In this document: positions 59,267-64,000 of the stretch, one piece after another
Numbering within the stretch: the first letter of the stretch is position 1
Layout: each line of letters begins with the position of its first letter
NCBI RefSeq assembly: GCF_902726565.1
Contig: NZ_CACVAF010000001.1
Span: forward strand, 124,001-188,000
Source of the DNA: Yersinia vastinensis
GTDB lineage: Bacteria > Pseudomonadota > Gammaproteobacteria > Enterobacterales > Enterobacteriaceae
Length of the DNA stretch: 64,000 nucleotides
Reading direction: 5' to 3'
The notes under the pieces: generated by a model
Told to the model about the DNA's origin: nothing
The model's input: the letters and a program-made list of their open reading frames with translations, nothing else
Database searches by the model: none
Translations under genes and position numbers: made by a program

Positions 59267-59920
59267 ATGAAAACCGTCGGTGTCGTGCTGAGTGGATGTG
59301 GTGTTTTCGATGGCGCAGAAATACATGAATCTGTCTTAACAATACTGGCATTGGATCGCGCAGGTGTTGATATTTTATTCTTCGCACCCGACAAGCCGCA
59401 ACTCCATGTTATTAATCATTTTACTGGTGAAGAATCAACCGAGCAGCGGAATGTTTTAGTGGAGTCTGCACGCATTGCTCGTGGGCAAATAAAACCTCTT
59501 TCTTCAGCCAATTCAGAGCAGTTGGATGCCCTTATTGTTCCTGGTGGTTTTGGTGCTGCAAAGAACCTCAGTGATTTCGTGCTTAAGGGTTCTGAATGTA
59601 TTATTGATCCAGATTTAATGATGCTAATTCAATCAATGCATAAGTCTAGTAAACCAATTGGGTTTATGTGTATTTCTCCGGTGATGCTGCCTAAGTTATT
59701 GGGCAAACCTATCCGACTGACGATTGGTAACGATCCCGATCTCATTGATGTAATTGACACTATGGGGGGCGAGCATGTGATTTGCCCAGCTGATGATGTG
59801 GTTGTGGATATTGAAAATAAAGTGGTTACCACACCCGCTTACATGACAGCAACATCAATTTCTGAAGCCGCAAAAGGCATTGATAAACTCGTGGTGAAGG
59901 TGCTGGATTTAGCCAAATGA
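59267..59920 (+). CDS. elbB: Glyoxalase/isoprenoid-associated protein ElbB
   Basis: 217 aa from the ATG at 59267 behind AAAAGGAGAGG. A GTG just before is rejected. DJ-1/PfpI class I glutamine amidotransferase-like fold with the nucleophile-elbow region FMCISPVML. ElbB has weak glyoxalase III activity and was named for effects on isoprenoid pathways. It overlaps mtgA by ATGA. Confidence 0.95.
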   Translation: MKTVGVVLSGCGVFDGAEIHESVLTILALDRAGVDILFFAPDKPQLHVINHFTGEESTEQRNVLVESARIARGQIKPLSSANSEQLDALIVPGGFGAAKNLSDFVLKGSECIIDPDLMMLIQSMHKSSKPIGFMCISPVMLPKLLGKPIRLTIGNDPDLIDVIDTMGGEHVICPADDVVVDIENKVVTTPAYMTATSISEAAKGIDKLVVKVLDLAK

Positions 59921-60642
59921 TACCTGTCAGACGTGGATTAAGTTGGCTTTGGTATTGGGGAAAACGGTGTGCTCTTGGCATTGTGGCTCTGTGGTTGGCC
60001 GGTATTTTAATTTTTGCTTTTCTGCCAGTCCCGTTTTCCATGGTCATGCTTGAAAGGCAACTCGGGGCGTGGTTTACCGGCGATTTTTCGTATGTCGCGC
60101 ACTCTGACTGGGTGCCAATGGATGAAATCTCCCCTTATATGGCGCTGGCGGTGATGGCCGCTGAAGATCAAAAATTCCCAGACCATTGGGGATTTGATAT
60201 GGATGCTATTGAGTCGGCCTTATCTCATAATCAGCGCAATCAAAATCGTATCCGCGGTGCATCGACACTATCGCAACAAACGGCGAAAAATCTCTTCCTT
60301 TGGGATGGACGAAGCTGGGTACGTAAAGGGTTGGAGGTGGGGCTAACCGCAGGTATTGAGTTGATATGGACCAAACGGCGAATCTTGACGGTTTATCTGA
60401 ATATTGCTGAGTTTGGTGACGGTATTTTTGGTGTAGAAGCGGCAGCTCGCCATTTCTTTAATAAACCGGCTAGCAAATTGAGTGCCTCAGAAGCAGCTTT
60501 ATTGGCTGCAGTGCTGCCTAATCCGCATCGTTTCAAGGTGAATGCTCCCTCTGGTTATGTTATTTCCCGCCAACAGTGGATTTTGCGCCAGATGCGTCAG
60601 TTGGGTGGGAAAGAGTTCATTCAGGAGAATTCCCTCGATTAA
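59917..60642 (+). CDS. mtgA: Monofunctional biosynthetic peptidoglycan transglycosylase MtgA
   Basis: 241 aa, GT51 family. One N-terminal membrane anchor (residues ~17-37). Catalytic Glu in [15 protein letters not shown], then [17 protein letters not shown] and the [15 protein letters not shown] motif. It polymerises lipid II glycan chains and lacks a transpeptidase domain. Coupled to elbB by a 4-nt overlap. Confidence 0.97.
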   Translation: MIPVRRGLSWLWYWGKRCALGIVALWLAGILIFAFLPVPFSMVMLERQLGAWFTGDFSYVAHSDWVPMDEISPYMALAVMAAEDQKFPDHWGFDMDAIESALSHNQRNQNRIRGASTLSQQTAKNLFLWDGRSWVRKGLEVGLTAGIELIWTKRRILTVYLNIAEFGDGIFGVEAAARHFFNKPASKLSASEAALLAAVLPNPHRFKVNAPSGYVISRQQWILRQMRQLGGKEFIQENSLD

Positions 60643-60670
60643 AAAAGGGCTTAGATTGCTCTAAGCCCTT
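60641..60670 (-). terminator. Terminator after dolP (convergent with mtgA)
   Basis: An 11-bp stem, AAGGGCTTAGA (60645-60655) with TCTAAGCCCTT (60660-60670). The T-run is on the minus strand (TTTTTTAATC), so it mainly ends dolP, and the stem also follows mtgA. Confidence 0.88.
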
Positions 60671-60716
60671 AATAATCGGGTTCTATGCACATAATCTGGC
60701 TGATTTTACCGCCAGA

Positions 60717-61292
60717 TTACTTCACGATAGTAAACGCGGTTGTCACGTGTTTTACGCCACTCACTTGGCTGGCAATCTGCGCTGCGGACTGCCCTTCCTG
60801 TTGTGTTACCAGCCCCAAGAGGAAGACTTCACCATTTTCGGTGGTCACCTTCACATTGGAGGATTTGACTGAATCGGCGGTCAGCAGTTGTGAGCGAACT
60901 TTGGTGGTAATCCAGGTATCCATTGACGCCGTAGCGAGATCGACAGGTTTACCTAAGCGCATCTCGTTATACACTTCCGAAGCACCATCAACACCCGCTG
61001 CAATTTGTTTGGCACGATTCGACAACTCAGCCGTTGGTGATTGCCCCGTCAGCAAAACTTTCCCCTGATAAGCGGTGACCACAAAACGTGTTTGGCTTTT
61101 GATTTGCTGATCTTTACTCAGTGCATTGACGACTCTGGCTTCGAGTGTGCCATCGTCTACCTGAGTGCCAACAGAACGTGGGTCTGTGGCGGATTTAGTG
61201 GCGACTGCTGCGCTGCCAACAACGACGGCACCAACACAGCCTTGTAATAGCAGGGCGCTGAATAGCATGGCAAAAATATAACCAACCTTCAT
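60717..61292 (-). CDS. dolP: Outer-membrane lipoprotein DolP (YraP)
   Basis: 191 aa from the ATG at 61292. Lipoprotein signal with lipobox LLQGC (Cys19), then two BON domains (~residues 45-113 and 122-190). It binds anionic phospholipid at the division site and supports outer-membrane integrity and BAM function. It is 10 nt downstream of diaA. Confidence 0.96.
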   Translation of the reverse strand: MKVGYIFAMLFSALLLQGCVGAVVVGSAAVATKSATDPRSVGTQVDDGTLEARVVNALSKDQQIKSQTRFVVTAYQGKVLLTGQSPTAELSNRAKQIAAGVDGASEVYNEMRLGKPVDLATASMDTWITTKVRSQLLTADSVKSSNVKVTTENGEVFLLGLVTQQEGQSAAQIASQVSGVKHVTTAFTIVK

Positions 61293-61302
61293 TCGTGCTC
61301 CT

Positions 61303-61893
61303 TTAATCGTCCTGATGAGGAAATAGAGTGTTATCAATTAAGTCACACAAGCAATTCACTGTGAGCATGTGTAATTCTTGAACCCGGGCGCTACGGTGCG
61401 AAGGTATGCGGATTTCAACATCCTGCTGACCTAACAAGCCAGCCAGTTCTCCACCATCATAACCGGTAAGGGCAACAATGGTCATATCTCGGGTCACTGC
61501 CGCTTCGACCGCTTTCACAATATCACGGCTATTGCCGCGAGTGGAAATAGCGAGCAAAACATCGCCAGCATGACCAAGCGCACGTACCTGTTTGGCATAG
61601 ACTTCATCATGCAAACGGTCATTGGCAATTGCTGTGAGAACAACATTATCCGCGTTCAAAGCTATAGCGGGCAAGCTAGGCCGTTCTGTTTCAAAACGGT
61701 TTATCATGCTGGCAGCAAAGTGCTGCGCGTTAGCGGCAGAAGTCCCATTACCGCAGCAGAGAATTTTATTGCCGTTAAGCAGTGACTGAACCAATGTCAT
61801 TGCTGCACGGGATATGGCATCAGGCAGTGCCTCCGCCGCGGCAATCTGGGTTTGAATACTTTCAGTAAAGCAGCCTTTGATTCTATCCAGCAC
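61303..61893 (-). CDS. diaA: DnaA initiator-associating protein DiaA
   Basis: 196 aa, SIS-domain protein of the GmhA family ([36 protein letters not shown]). It forms a tetramer that binds DnaA and promotes ordered initiation at oriC. GmhA would be the alternative, but the neighbours yraN and dolP fix the identity. Confidence 0.96.
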   Translation of the reverse strand: MLDRIKGCFTESIQTQIAAAEALPDAISRAAMTLVQSLLNGNKILCCGNGTSAANAQHFAASMINRFETERPSLPAIALNADNVVLTAIANDRLHDEVYAKQVRALGHAGDVLLAISTRGNSRDIVKAVEAAVTRDMTIVALTGYDGGELAGLLGQQDVEIRIPSHRSARVQELHMLTVNCLCDLIDNTLFPHQDD

Positions 61894-61943
61894 GTTGATT
61901 TAACCCACTCAGTAATAATCCGGTATCAAACCGGAGAAAATCA

Positions 61944-62297
61944 TTAATCCGCATTGAAGGCGTTTGGCAGCCATTCTTCTTGGTTGCCCGTGATGGCAAA
62001 AACATCAAAACGGCACGGTGTTGTGGCAAAACTGGCATTCCGCTGCGCCAGCCAAAGTGCGGCGGCTCGAAGTAACCGTTGTTGCTTGCTGTAGGTGACA
62101 CTGGCGGCAGCGCCACCAAATAGTGCATTACGCCGAAAGCGAACCTCAACAAAAACCCAAGTAGCGCCATCGCGCATGATAAGGTCAATTTCGCCACTTT
62201 GATAGGTGACATTGGCCGCCTGAAAAAGTAAACCAGCCCGCTCAAGATAACTGCGGGCCTGATTTTCGTAATGTGTGCCTGTGTTCCGTCGGCTCAT
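61944..62297 (-). CDS. yraN: UPF0102 endonuclease-like protein YraN
   Basis: 117 aa. RecB/Holliday-resolvase-like fold with the metal motif E-x-D...E-x-K-type residues in [23 protein letters not shown]. Function is not established. It follows lpoA, but a 150-bp repeat separates the two here. Confidence 0.94.
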   Translation of the reverse strand: MSRRNTGTHYENQARSYLERAGLLFQAANVTYQSGEIDLIMRDGATWVFVEVRFRRNALFGGAAASVTYSKQQRLLRAAALWLAQRNASFATTPCRFDVFAITGNQEEWLPNAFNAD

Positions 62298-62302
62298 ATT
62301 TC

Positions 62303-62455
62303 CTTCGTCCTTGAAGTTGCAGGGGTGTTAGCTACATTCACTCACCCGAATCACTTACCTGAGTAAGCTCATCGGGATGTGTTCATTTGCTGCCTACCTG
62401 CAACACCAATGACTTTGGAAATGCCCTTCGTGCTTGAAGTTGCAGGAGATTCACT
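62303..62455 (+). repeat. Second dispersed repeat family, copy B
   Basis: It has the same block order as 28625-28775: CTTGAAGTTGCAGGGGTGTT, CACCCGAATCACTTACCTGA...CTCATCGGG, TTTGCTGCCTACCTGCAACA-CCAATGACTTTGG, CTTGAAGTTGCAGG. Internal palindromes CCCGA/TCGGG and CTTAC/GTAAG. It sits between yraN and lpoA within a co-directional block. Confidence 0.85.
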
Positions 62456-62468
62456 CACCCTAATCACT

Positions 62469-64000
62469 TTACGCCGCTGGTACCACCATACCCTGACGAT
62501 ATTGCAGCCAAGGTAATTTACGGGTGATAACACAATCAGCCGATGCGGTTAAGTCGCCCGTGGTGCCGCTTACCTGAAAACCAGGAATTTGGCGCATTTC
62601 AGCAAAATGATTTGATAATGTCCAAGCATCAATGCCCATGGCATATAAACGCACCAGCGAATAGTCGTTGGAATATTTGGCTGCAGCTTGCTGCATCAGC
62701 GCCGGGTTTGAGCCTGCCATCAATGGAATATCACTAAACTGAATGCCTTCCATCTCCAGACGGTAATCCGGGCCTGCACCTGCTTGATAGCTACGTGAGC
62801 TAGCAAACAGCGCCGGTTTAGTACGGGTGCTGGTAGCCATATCAATCATGGGTTTAATCAGTGTCAGCTCAGCGGGTGTTGCAATGATATACACCGCATC
62901 AATATTACCGCCGGCAGAGGTCGAAACGACTGGGGCATCAACAGGCGGAGCAGGAATGGTCAGACCGGCAATAGTCACTGATGCAGGGGCCGCCGCAGGG
63001 GTGCCTGAAACAGCAACAGGCTGACCCGTCAAGCGGATACCTGCACCACTGTTGATGGCTTGTTTCAACTCAGCAGTTGAACCGAAGTTTTGCTGCAATA
63101 CGGTTTGCCCACCTTGCTTCTGCCACTCTTCTGCGAAAGCTTTGGCGACGCGGTCACCAAAAGCACCACGTGGGGTGAGTAACAGCGGCATTCTTTTTTC
63201 CTGGCTCCACAGGTGATGAGCTGCATCGCGAGCTTCATCTTCTGGCGACAGGGCAAAGTAACAGATATTTGGGTTGTTGGTGCTGACTTCGGGCTGGTTC
63301 AACGCCAGAATATTCAGTGTACTAGGAGTGGCACTCAGTTGTTCAACATCAGGTTTCAACAGTGGACCCACAACCAATGTCGCGCCATCTTGTTGGGCTT
63401 GGGCCAGTAATGCTGCAACCGGTTGAGTGGTGGTGTCATAGACTTTCACCTGTGCATTACTGGTCGCAGCAGGAGCCACCACCGGGGTTGGCGTCTCAAT
63501 CGGCGCCACATCGGTGACAGGGGCTGCAGTGCCATCGGTTGCTGTGTTGGCCGTCACATCTGGTGTTACAGGTGCCGGTGGTGTCACCGGTAAACCATTC
63601 TGTGCGGCAGTGAAACCTTGCTGGATAGCATCAGCAAACACCTGTGCCGGGCCACTCAATGGTAACAACAGTGCAATTTTCGCCGTAGATGCCTGACTAA
63701 AATGACTAATTTGAGTTAACGCCGTTGGCAGGTTTTTCGCCGCTGGGTTTTGTGGATAACGATTTTGCCAGTCTTTAATCCCGGCTTTCAGCAAGTCGGG
63801 ATCTTGCTTGTTATCTTGATATACATGCAGCAAATCAAGCCAGCCTTGCAGAACATTTTCGTCTGCATTAATCACCATATTATTTAATTCTTGTGGTGTG
63901 AGCTGGGCCAGTGCTTGCCAAGTGCCATCAATATTGTCTTGATGTGCCTTATCTTTCAGTAATGGCTCTTGAGCAATAAAGGCGCGGATCAGGGGTAAGG
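62469..64000 (-). CDS. lpoA: Outer-membrane lipoprotein LpoA, activator of PBP1A (N-terminus off window)
   Basis: The frame is open to the window edge, so 510 of an expected ~650-680 residues are present and the lipoprotein signal lies outside. The visible part contains the end of the N-terminal TPR-like domain ([20 protein letters not shown]) and the periplasmic-binding-like C-domain ([22 protein letters not shown]..., [37 protein letters not shown]). A Pro/Ala/Thr/Val-rich linker of ~50 residues interrupts it, as in E. coli. It stimulates the transpeptidase of PBP1A. Confidence 0.96.
   Translation of the reverse strand, partial: LPLIRAFIAQEPLLKDKAHQDNIDGTWQALAQLTPQELNNMVINADENVLQGWLDLLHVYQDNKQDPDLLKAGIKDWQNRYPQNPAAKNLPTALTQISHFSQASTAKIALLLPLSGPAQVFADAIQQGFTAAQNGLPVTPPAPVTPDVTANTATDGTAAPVTDVAPIETPTPVVAPAATSNAQVKVYDTTTQPVAALLAQAQQDGATLVVGPLLKPDVEQLSATPSTLNILALNQPEVSTNNPNICYFALSPEDEARDAAHHLWSQEKRMPLLLTPRGAFGDRVAKAFAEEWQKQGGQTVLQQNFGSTAELKQAINSGAGIRLTGQPVAVSGTPAAAPASVTIAGLTIPAPPVDAPVVSTSAGGNIDAVYIIATPAELTLIKPMIDMATSTRTKPALFASSRSYQAGAGPDYRLEMEGIQFSDIPLMAGSNPALMQQAAAKYSNDYSLVRLYAMGIDAWTLSNHFAEMRQIPGFQVSGTTGDLTASADCVITRKLPWLQYRQGMVVPAA

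Overview
The window looks like chromosomal DNA of a Yersinia-type member of the Enterobacterales, most likely near the Y. enterocolitica group. This rests on near-identity of many housekeeping proteins to their E. coli counterparts as I remember them, moderate GC, and two families of short palindromic dispersed repeats of the kind common in Yersinia. The species cannot be fixed by reading alone. No transposase, prophage, CRISPR array, tRNA or rRNA was seen.

Left part (1-12.6 kb): darP (cut by the window edge) and pmbA diverge. They are followed by an unrecognised small gene with a nonsense codon near its apparent start, cybC, and rnk with a leader terminator. From 3.55 to 12.58 kb lies an accessory nine- to ten-gene catabolic island: a stand-alone PRD protein, a glycine-rich SFCGS protein, DUF4312, DUF4311 and DUF4310 (the last two are membrane proteins), an amidohydrolase, a DgaE-like PLP enzyme, a KDGP aldolase, an exported lactonase-type beta-propeller and a BglG/MtlR-type regulator with PTS domains. 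The enzymes point to an amino-sugar acid converted to pyruvate and glyceraldehyde-3-phosphate. No classical PTS permease is present, so the SFCGS/DUF4310-4312 set is the obvious candidate for an uncharacterised uptake system. This is the most interesting locus here.

Middle part (12.6-27.2 kb): mgtA with a PhoP-box-like site and a leader carrying a Pro/Asp-rich mini-ORF, treR-treB-treC, the four-gene Anbu proteasome-homologue operon (ATP-grasp, alpha-E, transglutaminase, Anbu) preceded by a good sigma-54 promoter match, ridA, and pyrL-pyrB-pyrI with its attenuator. Two copies of a ~213-bp element with terminal inverted repeats and a covarying hairpin lie in the two convergent gaps that flank mgtA-tre.

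Right part (27.4-64 kb): conserved housekeeping genes. On the minus strand these are yrbG-kdsD-kdsC-lptC-lptA-lptB-rpoN-hpf-ptsN-rapZ-ptsO (LPS precursor and transport, sigma-54, nitrogen PTS). On the plus strand are mlaFEDCB, ibaG and murA. Then come degQ and degS, zapG and zapE, rplM-rpsI, sspA-sspB, an orphan secreted protein, gltB-gltD, yhcC, arcB with the sRNA ArcZ on the opposite strand, elbB-mtgA, and lpoA-yraN-diaA-dolP. The joins pyrL/ptsO, murA/degS, sspB/gltD and mtgA/dolP differ from the E. coli order as I recall it. A second ~150-bp repeat sits inside two transcription units (ptsN-rapZ and lpoA-yraN).
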